The notes under the pieces are model-generated. The model had not been told where the DNA came from. It ran no database searches and was given only the letters and a program-made list of their open reading frames with translations. This document shows positions 43,428 to 52,099 of a DNA stretch of 64,000 nucleotides, piece after piece. The DNA is taken from the NCBI RefSeq assembly GCF_025813715.1, contig NZ_CP107532.1, positions 2,666,001 to 2,730,000 on the forward strand, read 5' to 3'. The translations under genes and the position numbers were made by a program. The stretch's first letter is position 1. Each line of letters begins with the position of its first letter. Source of the DNA: Methylobacterium sp. FF17 (GTDB taxonomy: Bacteria; Pseudomonadota; Alphaproteobacteria; Rhizobiales; Beijerinckiaceae).

Positions 43428-44213
43428 TCAGACGAGATCGAGGGAAACCGTCCCGAGATCCCCGAAGGATGCGCGGACGTTCTGGCCCGGGACGATCCGC
43501 ACGAGGCCGGCGCAACTCCCCGTCGTGACGACCTCGCCGGCTTCCAGGCGGCGCTCGCGGCCGGCCAGCCACTGTGCCGTCCAGGCCACGGCGCCGATGG
43601 GTGCGCCGAGCGTATCCGACCCCCGGCCCCGGGTGACGGCATGGCCATCGAGGTCGATACGGACCTCTGCCGAGGCGAGGTCGACGGGACGTCCATCCCG
43701 CACCCAGGGCCCGAGCACATGGACGGCTTCGAGCCCAAGGTCGGCCGTGGCCGTCAACGCGTTCAGTGGGATGCCGTGGGGGACGCGACGTCCGACGATA
43801 TGCAGTTCGAGATGGCACGCGAGGCAGGCATCGGCCGCCTCGTGCTCTCCGGTCGGACCTTCCAATACCTCTCCCAGGGGGTGCGCGAGGACGAAGCAGT
43901 ATCTGGCCCCGACCCCGATGATCCCCCGCGGGAGGAGGAAGGCTGAGCCGTCGTCCAGAAGCGCTCCGCGACGCAGGGGGGTGATCACCCGTTCCGTGCA
44001 TCCCAGGGGCTTGGCGGTCACCGGGCTGGTGGCGCACAGCGCGTAGCCGACGTGGCCGTCCGCCAGGATGCGCAACGTCGCCTCCCGGAAGTCCTCGGCC
44101 TCGTCCATTCCGGCCAGACGGTGGAGGCCTACGTCGAGGCTCTCACCGCCTGAGCGATGGGCCGACGCGGCGCTTTCGGCGATCCGCTCGATCTTGTCCC
44201 GTGTCAACGTCAT
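43428..44213 (-). CDS. 2-keto-4-pentenoate hydratase family protein
   Basis: A 261-residue enzyme of the fumarylacetoacetase/MhpD hydratase family. Features include the G-Y-A-L-C-A-T-S-P segment, F-L-L-P-R-G-I-I-G-V-G-A-R-Y-C-F-V-L, and a late stretch T-L-G-A-P-I-G-A-V-A-W-T-A-Q-W-L. It would add water to a 2-oxo-4-enoic acid in aromatic meta-cleavage or related pathways. No other catabolic gene is nearby, so the substrate is open. Its ATG at 44213 overlaps the upstream membrane-protein stop. Confidence 0.82.
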   Translation of the reverse strand: MTLTRDKIERIAESAASAHRSGGESLDVGLHRLAGMDEAEDFREATLRILADGHVGYALCATSPVTAKPLGCTERVITPLRRGALLDDGSAFLLPRGIIGVGARYCFVLAHPLGEVLEGPTGEHEAADACLACHLELHIVGRRVPHGIPLNALTATADLGLEAVHVLGPWVRDGRPVDLASAEVRIDLDGHAVTRGRGSDTLGAPIGAVAWTAQWLAGRERRLEAGEVVTTGSCAGLVRIVPGQNVRASFGDLGTVSLDLV

Positions 44214-44500
44214 GGCGCCCGGCTGCGGGCGAGCGTCACGCCCTGGTGGTGCCGCTGCCGGATCGGATGCCGTCGCATCTGACCATCCCTCCGGTGGCGG
44301 CCGTGCTCCTGCGCAACGAAACGGTGGATCAGCGCCATCACCGGCAATCCAATGCAGAGCGTCGCAACGGTGGCGGAGGCGGAGAGGCCCAGCCCCCAAC
44401 CGGTGACAACCCAAAGGATGAAGGCGTACCCCGTCATGACGAACCGTGCGACGAGGCGGCGGGCATGGCGTGCCCGCAATCGTCGGGCCGCGTAACCCAT
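44210..44500 (-). CDS. Small two-span membrane protein, unknown
   Basis: A 96-residue protein with an arginine-rich N-terminus (MGYAARRLRARHARR), two hydrophobic segments (F-V-M-T-G-Y-A-F-I-L-W-V-V-T-G-W and A-T-V-A-T-L-C-I-G-L-P-V-M-A-L-I) and a basic histidine-rich tail. It overlaps the hydratase gene by four bases and follows the next small gene by one base, forming a three-gene operon. I do not recognise the family. Confidence 0.6.
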   Translation of the reverse strand: MGYAARRLRARHARRLVARFVMTGYAFILWVVTGWGLGLSASATVATLCIGLPVMALIHRFVAQEHGRHRRDGQMRRHPIRQRHHQGVTLARSRAP

Positions 44501-44501
44501 C

Positions 44502-44762
44502 CTAGATCCTAAGCTCGATGCGGTCCGTCGCGATGACGACGGCGTCCGGTCGATGGCCAGTGAGGTCGACCGCGTAGTGGAGCGCATCATGCCGGGTGCG
44601 GAACAGGCCCCCGCCCAGGCCATGGACCTCCATGGCGACCCAGCGACCCTGGGGGTCCTGGCCGACGATGAACCGCATCGATTGGGATTGGACCGCCTCG
44701 GAGACGATGGTGGCGACCGGGATGGTGACGGGCATGGAACGACTGGGGTTCGCGCGATCCAT
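44502..44762 (-). CDS. Small hypothetical soluble protein
   Basis: An 86-residue protein. The core R-F-I-V-G-Q-D-P-Q-G-R-W-V-A-M-E followed by G-L-F-R-T-R-H-D-A-L-H-Y-A resembles small rhizobial proteins in which a beta-strand pair is followed by a helix. No function is known. It is the first gene of the operon with the small membrane protein and the hydratase. Confidence 0.6.
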   Translation of the reverse strand: MDRANPSRSMPVTIPVATIVSEAVQSQSMRFIVGQDPQGRWVAMEVHGLGGGLFRTRHDALHYAVDLTGHRPDAVVIATDRIELRI

Positions 44763-44949
44763 CGGTGGACCGCCTCCTTAAGCTGGACCCAGGCGCATAA
44801 CGGTTCGAGCGGGAGCCCCGGGCTTCGGCATAAGTGTCCCATCAGGATTTTCGTCGAAACGCGGATGGGGCGCCAAACTCACTCGCATCGGGGCCTGCGG
44901 CGGCCCACCTTTGCCTGGAAGGCAGAAGGCCGCGTGGGGGGATGTGCAC

Positions 44950-46359
44950 TTGAGCGGAAAGCGTTCGCCGGCCTGGCGCGTGGCGTGGTTCTGCGCGCCG
45001 ATCCTGGCATTGGCCGTCGCCGGCCTCGCCTATGCCTACCTGACGCACCCGACCACGCTCGTCGTCGCGGTCGCCCCCAACGGCGGCACCGAGCCGGCGC
45101 TGATGCGCGCCTACGCCGAGGCGCTGTCGAGGAGCAAGGCATCCATCCGGCTGAAGCTCGTTCCTTTCGGCGGGGTCCGCGAAAGTGCCGAGGCGCTGCG
45201 GGACGGCAAGGCCGACCTCGCTGTGGTCCGGCCGGACGTGTCGATGCCGCGAAACGGGCTCACGCTGGCGGTCCTACGCGAGCAGGCCACCCTGGTGGCC
45301 GCGCCCCGACGGGTCGGCATCGCGGATTTCGCAGCCCTCGCCGGAAAGAGGCTTGCCGTGTTGGCACCCCGCAAGGCGGACCATGCCCTGGTGCGGGGGC
45401 TCGTGGAGCGGCATGGACTGGAACTTCGGGACGGCGGTCCGGAGGGGGACGCATCGGCGAAGGCGGTCTCCCTGGTGCCGGTGGAGGAAGCCGAGCTTGC
45501 GACGGCCTTCGCCGCCGGGCGTATCGACGCCGTGATCCTTCTGACAACCCCGACCTCGGCGGCCGCCCAGCGCATCGTCGATCTCGTCCGCGACGCGGAT
45601 CCCGACCACGAGGCGGCGCTGTTCGGGATCTCCAATGTCCCTGCCGCCCTTGCGAGGATGCCACTGCTCCAGTCGGTCACCGTCCCGGCCGGCCTCTTCG
45701 ACGGCGACCCGCGCATGCCGGCCGATGACATCGTGACGGTGGGATCGTCCTATCGCCTGATGGCCCGCTCGACCCTGTCCCGGACCGTCGCCGCCGAAGC
45801 CACCCAGCACCTCTTCGAGATGCGTACCCTGCTCGCGGAAACGACCCCCGCCGCCAACGACGTCCTGCACCCGGCGTACGACACGACCGTCGGCGCCACC
45901 AGCGCGCGGCTGCCCATCCACCCGGGCGCCATCGACTATTACGAGCGTGAGCAGGAGAGCTTCATCGAGCGTTACGAGAGCTGGATCTACCTCGTGGCGA
46001 TCTTCGGCGGCGGCCTCGGCTCGGTGGCGGCGTGGCTCCGCCAGCGGGTGGGACGCATCCGGCGTGAGCGCATCGAGGTCGCGACCCTACGATTGCTGGA
46101 AATCCGCTCCAGCGCCCGCGGTGAGACCGGGCCGGCGAAGCTTGAGGCCATGGCGGCCGAGACGGACGACTTGGCCGCCAGCATCGCCCGGCATGCGATG
46201 AGGCGGACGACGGAGCCGCGGACGCTTGCGGGCGCGACCCTGGCGGTGGATGCGGCGCGATCGACCATCGCGAGGCGGCTCGGACGACGAGGGCCGGAGG
46301 GGGCGACCGCCCCCCTCGATGGATTTTCAACGGAAGGTCGAGACGGAGGGGAGCGATGA
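44950..46359 (+). CDS. TAXI-family TRAP solute-binding-like membrane protein
   Basis: A protein of about 469 residues with a membrane span near the N-terminus, a TAXI-type binding domain (L-V-V-A-V-A-P-N-G-G-T-E-P-A-L-M-R-A-Y-A-E-A-L, then G-K-A-D-L-A-V-V-R-P-D and T-V-G-S-S-Y-R-L-M-A) and a second membrane span near residue 355, with a coiled, arginine-rich cytosolic tail. The double anchoring is unusual for a transporter binding protein and suggests a sensing role. The start is uncertain: TTG 44950 has a GGGGGA ribosome site, and the frame opens at TTG 44911. The stop overlaps the next gene. Confidence 0.75.
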   Translation: MSGKRSPAWRVAWFCAPILALAVAGLAYAYLTHPTTLVVAVAPNGGTEPALMRAYAEALSRSKASIRLKLVPFGGVRESAEALRDGKADLAVVRPDVSMPRNGLTLAVLREQATLVAAPRRVGIADFAALAGKRLAVLAPRKADHALVRGLVERHGLELRDGGPEGDASAKAVSLVPVEEAELATAFAAGRIDAVILLTTPTSAAAQRIVDLVRDADPDHEAALFGISNVPAALARMPLLQSVTVPAGLFDGDPRMPADDIVTVGSSYRLMARSTLSRTVAAEATQHLFEMRTLLAETTPAANDVLHPAYDTTVGATSARLPIHPGAIDYYEREQESFIERYESWIYLVAIFGGGLGSVAAWLRQRVGRIRRERIEVATLRLLEIRSSARGETGPAKLEAMAAETDDLAASIARHAMRRTTEPRTLAGATLAVDAARSTIARRLGRRGPEGATAPLDGFSTEGRDGGER

Positions 46360-46550
46360 CGATTACGAACGAGGTTCGCTTCGAGCGGAAACGCGAGCGG
46401 GCCTACGAGCCTTGGGACCTCACCCACAGGCCCGAAGGGCTCGACATGCTGTTTTGGCTTCTCGCGAAGAGGGAACTCGGGGCGGCGGGAATGGACACGA
46501 CCGAACGAGGCGGGCCATCGCGGGCCCATCACGAAGGAAACGCGGCATGA
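46356..46550 (+). CDS. Small hypothetical protein coupled to corA
   Basis: A 64-residue soluble protein, rich in charged residues (V-R-F-E-R-K-R-E-R-A-Y-E-P-W-D). Its ATG overlaps the upstream stop (ATGA) and its own stop overlaps the corA ATG in the same way, so the three genes are a translationally coupled operon. The coupling makes it likely to be real. No family is recognised. Confidence 0.55.
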   Translation: MTITNEVRFERKRERAYEPWDLTHRPEGLDMLFWLLAKRELGAAGMDTTERGGPSRAHHEGNAA

Positions 46551-47629
46551 GCCTTGGTGCGACGACCTTGGACGGGACGGGCACCGCCCGATCGCCGTCG
46601 ACATCCGTCGGGCATCTCATTCCCGAGGGTCCGCCGGCCGCCACCGGCGGTGGAGAGGTCCCGGGCGTCGTGGCCTCCGGGGTCTACGCCGGCGGACGCC
46701 GGATCGCGGACATCCGGATCGACGAGGCCGGGGAATGGTCGCGCCGGCCCGATCACGTCGTCTGGATCGGCCTCTACCAACCCTCGATGGAGCTCCTCGA
46801 ACAGGTGCAGGCCCAGTTCGGGCTGCATCGGCTCGCCATCGAGGATGCCAGGCACGCCCACCAGCGTCCCAAGGTCGAGCGATACGGCGACGGCCTTTTC
46901 GTGGTGGTGCGGACCGCCCAGCTCGTTGAGGGACGCATCGCGCTCGGAGAGACCCAGATCTTCGTCGGACGAGGCTACATCGTCACCGTCCGCCACGGCG
47001 CCTCGGCTTCGTACGCGTCCGTGAGGGAGAAGACGGAGTCCTGCCCCAGGCAGCTCGCCCACGGGGAGGACTACATCCTCCATGCGGTGCTCGACTTCAT
47101 CGTCGACAACTACCGGCCGGTCATGGAGACGGTCATGGCCGAGGTGGAGGCCATCGAGGACCGCGTCCTCAAGCGCGAGCTCCTCCCGGCCGAGGTGGAG
47201 CGCCTCTACCTGCTCCGACGCGACCTGCTGCGCCTGCGTTCCGCCGTGGTCCCGCTGGTGGAGGTCTGCCGCAAGCTCGAACACGGCGACATGGTCGCCA
47301 TCGACGAGGAGATGCAGCCCCTGTTCCGGGACGTCTCCGACCACCTGCGGGGCGTTCAGGAAGAGATCGACGCGATGCGCGAGGTGCTCGCCTTCGCATT
47401 CGAGGCGAGCCTGATGCTGGGACAGGCCCAGCAGACGGTCATCACCCGGCGGCTCGCGGCCTGGGCGGCCATCCTGGCGGTCCCGACGGCCATCGCCGGC
47501 ATCTACGGCATGAACTTCGAGGTCATGCCCGAACTGAAGTGGCGCTACGGCTACTTCGTCGTGCTCGGCGGCATCTTCACCGCCTGCGCCGTCCTGTACT
47601 GGCGGTTTCGTAAGAACGGCTGGCTGTGA
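46547..47629 (+). CDS. corA: CorA-family magnesium/cobalt transporter
   Basis: A 360-residue CorA protein with a large cytosolic N-terminal domain, a long helix, and two C-terminal membrane spans. The first span ends in the pore motif YGMNFE (G-M-N), and the short loop K-W-R-Y-G-Y leads to the second span and a basic tail. It forms a pentameric Mg2+ channel. ATG 46547 is fixed by overlap with the small upstream gene; the frame open from 46226 is not family-like. Confidence 0.92.
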   Translation: MSLGATTLDGTGTARSPSTSVGHLIPEGPPAATGGGEVPGVVASGVYAGGRRIADIRIDEAGEWSRRPDHVVWIGLYQPSMELLEQVQAQFGLHRLAIEDARHAHQRPKVERYGDGLFVVVRTAQLVEGRIALGETQIFVGRGYIVTVRHGASASYASVREKTESCPRQLAHGEDYILHAVLDFIVDNYRPVMETVMAEVEAIEDRVLKRELLPAEVERLYLLRRDLLRLRSAVVPLVEVCRKLEHGDMVAIDEEMQPLFRDVSDHLRGVQEEIDAMREVLAFAFEASLMLGQAQQTVITRRLAAWAAILAVPTAIAGIYGMNFEVMPELKWRYGYFVVLGGIFTACAVLYWRFRKNGWL

Positions 47630-47812
47630 TGGGGTTCGGCACCGCGGATCGGCCATAGGGCTGCCGGGCGGAAGGGCGGCCGGCCATCGCCTTCCATGGT
47701 CCGGCCACCGCACGTTCGGGCCTTGTCGACGTCGCGTCCCAGGGAGACGACTAAGGCGGGTCTCGCCGAAGGCCTCCGGGGGCATGCGCGCCATCCGTGT
47801 CCGGCGCCGGCC

Positions 47813-49324
47813 TCAGTAGCGGATGGTGGCGCGCAGACCGAAGACGGCCGCGTTCCCGATCCGGGCTCCGGTCGGGTCGCGTGGGTTGGCCACCCCACCG
47901 TTCGGCCGGAACACATACTGGAAGTCCGGCTGCAGCGTCACGCCGGGTCCGAGCACCGCCTGGTAGGTCGCCTCCAGCACCGCCTCGCTGCTGCGCCGCG
48001 GTCCGGGGACTCCGCCCAGGAGAATGGCATCGGTGTCGAGGCCGCGCGCTCCGTCCGAGATCTTGCTGAGAGCGAAGGCGACGCCGATGGTGTCGTCGGA
48101 GCGCCCCGGGAACAGGCCTTTGTAGCCGATGCCGGCATCGAAGTAGACGTCGAGCAGGTTGCGGTCCGTCGGCGAGGACGACACGCGCACGAACACGCTG
48201 GCGCCGTCGTTCGGGTCGTCGGGCTCACGGTAGATCGTCTGGTCGATCATCCCGTAGATGCCGTTGTTGCCACGGAATCGCCGGGCGATGCCGGAGCTGG
48301 CGGGATCGGCCAGGGGCCGGCCTTCACGGTCGTCGCGCAGGCCGTCGAAGCGGCCGAAATGATACCAGCCGCCGAGCGTGACTGTGCCGGGCTCAAGGTT
48401 GTCGTCCGCCTCAAGGCCGTAGGCGTAGGCCGCCTCGGCGATCACCAGGGCAGGGTCGTTCGTCCGGAAGTTCGTGCCCGTGCGGTTGCGGCGCTGCGGG
48501 TCCGGGTCGTTGTCTTCCCGTGCCGCGCCGGAGGGATCGCCGTTGTAGACGCCCGCCTGCAGGGAGAGGTTCTTGTTCGGCACGTACTTGGCCCGGACGC
48601 CCGGCGTCGCCAGCGGGTAGATCGGGCCGCCGCTCGGCAGGATGACCGCCATGATGTTGGGCCATCCGAAGGTCGAGTTGACGAACAGCGTGCCGGTCTG
48701 GCTCACCGCGAACTCCGTGTCGCTGGCAAGCTGGCCGATGCGCAGGCTGAGCTGGTCGTCGAACAGCTTCTGCTCGAACCAGAGCTCGTACAGGCGCGAG
48801 GACGGCAGGGCCTCGATGGCGCTGACGGTGATGAAGTTGTTGACGTAGTAGCGCGACAGGCCCGTGCCGTGGATCTGGAACAGGTTCGCGTGGAAGCTCG
48901 CGCCCTGCCAGCCCAGAAGCCTGTCGAGGTCGGCGTCGAACTGGAAGTCCAGTCGCCCCTCGTAGATGCCGCCGCGGCGCGAGCCGCCGGTGACGTTTCC
49001 GAAGCTCTCGCCGATGAAGGTCAGGCTGTAGGAGATGCCCTTCCCCTGGAGGAAGCTGCGCATCCCATAGGGGTCACCATAGGATCCGAGTTGGTCCTGG
49101 ATCGACGTCGTCAGGTTGGCCGAGGGCTTGGCGGAGGTGTCGGGCTGGGCGACCGAGGTTTGCGGATCGCCGCCCGCGCCACGCAGGTTGCGCAGGAACG
49201 GCGTTTCACGCGCGATCCGCGCCGCGTCACCGATGAGGTCCTGACCGGAAACGGCCTGGGAACCCATCGCAAGGGCGAGCCCGATGAGAAGGCGGCGATG
49301 GTAGCGTCGCAAGGAACCCGGCAT
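47813..49324 (-). CDS. Carbohydrate-selective porin, OprB family
   Basis: An outer-membrane beta-barrel of about 503 residues. A signal peptide (L-I-G-L-A-L-A-M-G-S-Q-A-V-S-G) follows ATG 49324. The OprB domain shows Y-G-M-R-S-F-L-Q-G-K-G-I-S-Y-S-L-T-F, Y-E-G-R-L-D-F-Q-F-D-A-D-L-D-R-L-L-G-W-Q-G, and alternating strands to the final aromatic residue (A-T-I-R-Y). ATGs at 49390 and 49399 would add an unlikely N-terminal extension. It is convergent with corA across 180 bases without a gene. Confidence 0.87.
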   Translation of the reverse strand: MPGSLRRYHRRLLIGLALAMGSQAVSGQDLIGDAARIARETPFLRNLRGAGGDPQTSVAQPDTSAKPSANLTTSIQDQLGSYGDPYGMRSFLQGKGISYSLTFIGESFGNVTGGSRRGGIYEGRLDFQFDADLDRLLGWQGASFHANLFQIHGTGLSRYYVNNFITVSAIEALPSSRLYELWFEQKLFDDQLSLRIGQLASDTEFAVSQTGTLFVNSTFGWPNIMAVILPSGGPIYPLATPGVRAKYVPNKNLSLQAGVYNGDPSGAAREDNDPDPQRRNRTGTNFRTNDPALVIAEAAYAYGLEADDNLEPGTVTLGGWYHFGRFDGLRDDREGRPLADPASSGIARRFRGNNGIYGMIDQTIYREPDDPNDGASVFVRVSSSPTDRNLLDVYFDAGIGYKGLFPGRSDDTIGVAFALSKISDGARGLDTDAILLGGVPGPRRSSEAVLEATYQAVLGPGVTLQPDFQYVFRPNGGVANPRDPTGARIGNAAVFGLRATIRY

Positions 49325-49540
49325 CCTCCGCAAGCCTTCGGGGTTACCTGGCGCCCGTTCAGGTTTCGGAGGCGTCGGCGCCGCCGTCATGGGACGCATG
49401 TTCCACGCCGGACCGGTTATGGACCAACGAAGGCGGTCGCGATATGGGCCGGGCGAAAGGCGGCGTGGCTTCCGGACGGGAGGATCCCGCGTCGGGGTTT
49501 CGCCCGCGTCGGGGCGCATCCGTGCGTTTCCCCACCTGGA

Positions 49541-49915
49541 TCAATCCTCGACGGATCCCATCAATTCACCGGTGACCAGCAACGTCGCGGCGATGGCGGA
49601 GCGCAGCTCGGCGATGCCCCGACCATGGGGCGACGTCCCTTGGCCCGGTTCATCGAACGCGGCGCAGGCTTCCGACAAGCGGACGAAGCCCATGAGGCCG
49701 GCCTCCGACTTCAGGCGGTGGATCGATGCCAGTCCCGCCGGCGATAGGAGCGAGGCATCCCCCAGCCCGGCCAGCATCATGACGAGGGATCGCAGCATCA
49801 GGAGCAGCGAACGGGTTCGGTCGCCCCCCAGGAGGGCCGTGACCTGTCCATGGATCGTCGGATCGAAGACGAGCGGGCCATCCGCTGCGGCATGTCCGTG
49901 ATTGTGTCCGGGCAT
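49541..49915 (-). CDS. Hpt (histidine phosphotransfer) domain protein
   Basis: A 124-residue helical protein with the phosphotransfer motif IHRLKSEAGLMGFVRLSEAC, in which the histidine near residue 67 would carry the phosphate. It has no other domain. It lies next to a LuxR-type response regulator, a receiver-CYTH protein and a hybrid kinase, so it may be a relay protein between them. The N-terminus is histidine-rich (M-P-G-H-N-H-G-H). Confidence 0.72.
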   Translation of the reverse strand: MPGHNHGHAAADGPLVFDPTIHGQVTALLGGDRTRSLLLMLRSLVMMLAGLGDASLLSPAGLASIHRLKSEAGLMGFVRLSEACAAFDEPGQGTSPHGRGIAELRSAIAATLLVTGELMGSVED

Positions 49916-50239
49916 GGGTCACCGCGCATCGCAAGGTGGGTGGAGGCCCGCCCGGACGGCCTTTTGCCGCTCGCTGGAACCGGCCTCTTCCCACCCCGGT
50001 CCGGAGGACGCGTCCGGTACCACCGGCGAGGCGATCGGCCCATCCGTGGGCACCAGGCCCGGCGGCAGGGCCGGAGCGTCGGGCCCGGGGTAGGGACCGA
50101 GGCCGGCGGCGACCGGGGAATGTGGGATCGGGATGTGGACCATGGCGCTTCGGTTCGTTCGCATCGATGACCGCCATCGTCCACGGACGGACCCGCGCCG
50201 TCACCTCGTCCGGATGGGCGGCCCGATAGGCCGCACGGC
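49916..50239. other. Gap between Hpt and LuxR-type genes
   Basis: About 320 bases. A proline-rich minus-strand frame (49919-50164, about 81 residues) is present but has no family resemblance, so it is not called. No repeat or terminator stands out. Confidence 0.4.
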
Positions 50240-50929
50240 CTAGCGAGCGATCCGGGACGCCCTCGGACGACCGAGGTTGGCGCCGCCCCAGGCGGCGGCC
50301 GCGGAGCGGTTCGGCACGCCCAGAACCCGGAGCAAGGTTGCCACGTGGATCTTCACCGTACCTTCCCCGAGGACGAGCGTGCGCGCGATCTCCTTGTTCG
50401 ATCGGCCCGACACGATGAGGTCGAGGACCTGGCGCTGGCGCGGGGTCAGGTTCGCCATGGCGTCGGGGCGCCCCGCGATCCGGGCGGGGTCGCCGGGGAA
50501 CGCCCCTCCCTCCCCGGTGCCCACATGCGTGACGAAGGAGGGCACGTAGACGAACCCGTCGAGCACCATGCGAAGCGCTTCGGCCAAGGCCTCGACGGTC
50601 GGCCCCTTCGGGACGAAGCCGTGGACGCCGGCCCGCAAGGCCATGAAGACGTCCTCGCGACGCGTCGAGCCCGACACGACGACGGTCAGGACCTCCGGAT
50701 GGCATTCCCGGACCGCGGAGAGGCTTTCGGCACCCGCCATGCCCGGCATCGCCAGGTCGAACAGGGCGAACCGCACCATCGGCCTTTCGGCAAGGGCTTC
50801 CAGCGCCTCGTCGAGCGAGCCGGTCTCATGCACCGCCTCGAAGCCGAGCCGCGTCGTCAGGACGGCCGCCAGCGCGATCCGGAAGAAAGGGTCGTCGTCG
50901 GCGATGACGGCTTGCCCGGGAGATGACAT
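50240..50929 (-). CDS. LuxR/NarL-family response regulator
   Basis: A 229-residue two-component regulator. The receiver has the acidic pair in VIADDDPFF, the phospho-acceptor Asp in FALFDLAMPGM, the switch V-V-S-G-S-T and the Lys in GFVPKGP. The output is an HTH of the LuxR type: L-T-P-R-Q-R-Q-V-L-D-L-I-V-S-G-R-S-N-K-E-I-A-R, then G-T-V-K-I-H-V-A-T-L-L-R-V-L. It is divergent from the receiver-CYTH and hybrid-kinase genes and is probably part of their relay. Confidence 0.9.
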   Translation of the reverse strand: MSSPGQAVIADDDPFFRIALAAVLTTRLGFEAVHETGSLDEALEALAERPMVRFALFDLAMPGMAGAESLSAVRECHPEVLTVVVSGSTRREDVFMALRAGVHGFVPKGPTVEALAEALRMVLDGFVYVPSFVTHVGTGEGGAFPGDPARIAGRPDAMANLTPRQRQVLDLIVSGRSNKEIARTLVLGEGTVKIHVATLLRVLGVPNRSAAAAWGGANLGRPRASRIAR

Positions 50930-51123
50930 CGGTTCCCCCGTACGCTGTCCGGTTGGGATGCGGGCGGCCCGGAGCCGCGACGATAGTCCGGATGGCCTAT
51001 TCGCGGCATGATACCAGCTCGACCGGACTAATGGCCATGCGGCGAGGACTTCGTAGCATCGAATACGCATCACGGATCCGGGATTTCCCCGGGCCGCGGC
51101 GTGCCGAGCCGGAGACGCCTTCC

Positions 51124-51993
51124 ATGAGCCAGCGTGCCAGACCCGCCGTCGTCGTCGTGGCCGAGGACGACCCGGTCGCCCGCAGCCTCGTGGTCGCGGA
51201 ACTCGCCAGGGCGGGCTACCTGGCGATGCCGCACGGGGACGGGTTGTCGGCCCTGGAGTACCTCGCCCTTGGAGAACGGGCGGACGCCCTCGTCACCGAC
51301 GTGCACATGCCCGGCTCCATCGACGGCCTCTTCCTGGCGGTCGAGGCGCGGGCGCAGCGCCCGTACCTGCCCGTCCTCTACATGTCGGCGCGGGCCCTCA
51401 GGGTGCAATCGATGGTGCCCGGGTCCCGCTTCCTGCCGAAGCCCTACCCGGTGGGCGGCCTCGTCGGCATGCTCCGGATCGCGATGGGCGCATCGGCCGC
51501 CCGGATGATGGCGGAGACCTGGTCGCTGCATGCCGAGATCGAGCGCAGGTTCGTCGTGACCGACGACGGCTGGATGGAGGCCGCGACCGGCTGGCGCCAA
51601 CTCACCGACGGGATCCTCGGCGAACTCCACGGCATCAAGGTACGCGTGCGCCGGGCCGGCGAGCGCGCGTGGCTCACGGTGAAGGGACCGCGGGAAGGCA
51701 TGCGGCGCTCGGAGTTCGAGTACGAGATCCCGTCGGCGCAGGCCGAGGTGCTTCTCGGCTCCGGGCTCGCGGGCGAACCGGTCGTCAAGGTCCGCCACCT
51801 CGTTCCCCATGGCGGCGTGACCTGGGAGGTGGACGTGTACGAGGGGCGTCTCGCCGGTCTCGTCCTCGCCGAGGTCGAGCTGCGCGACGAGGCGCAGGAA
51901 CTCGACCTGCCGCCGTGGGTCGGACGCGAGGTCACCGGCGACCCGCGTTTCGGCCGGAAGGGCCTGAGGTCCCTGTCCTGGCAACGCGCCTGA
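51124..51993 (+). CDS. Response regulator receiver fused to a CYTH (triphosphate tunnel) domain
   Basis: A 289-residue protein in one uninterrupted frame. Residues 8-120 are a receiver: acidic pair in VVAEDDPVA, phospho-acceptor Asp59 in VTDVHMPG, and Lys106 in FLPKPYP. Residues about 135-285 match the CYTH fold: the E-x-E-x-R strand EIERRF (Glu138, Glu140), K-V-R-V-R-R, W-L-T-V-K-G-P-R, R-S-E-F-E-Y-E-I-P, the basic strand V-V-K-V-R-H, W-E-V-D-V-Y-E-G and L-A-E-V-E-L. CYTH enzymes bind triphosphates in a tunnel (triphosphatases, class IV adenylate cyclase). A phosphorylation-controlled CYTH output would be unusual. The next gene is a hybrid kinase on the same strand. Confidence 0.85.
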   Translation: MSQRARPAVVVVAEDDPVARSLVVAELARAGYLAMPHGDGLSALEYLALGERADALVTDVHMPGSIDGLFLAVEARAQRPYLPVLYMSARALRVQSMVPGSRFLPKPYPVGGLVGMLRIAMGASAARMMAETWSLHAEIERRFVVTDDGWMEAATGWRQLTDGILGELHGIKVRVRRAGERAWLTVKGPREGMRRSEFEYEIPSAQAEVLLGSGLAGEPVVKVRHLVPHGGVTWEVDVYEGRLAGLVLAEVELRDEAQELDLPPWVGREVTGDPRFGRKGLRSLSWQRA

Positions 51994-52099
51994 GGGTGCG
52001 CGGGATATCGCGAGGACTTCCGTGCCCGTAACGCGTAGGGGACAAGGCGCGACCGGACGGATATCGGAACGCGTCCGGCGGGAGCCGGGCCTTCGGGGG

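Noticed and set aside
46226..46546. N-terminal extension of CorA
   Set aside because: The upstream stretch overlaps two other genes in different phases and has no CorA-like sequence.
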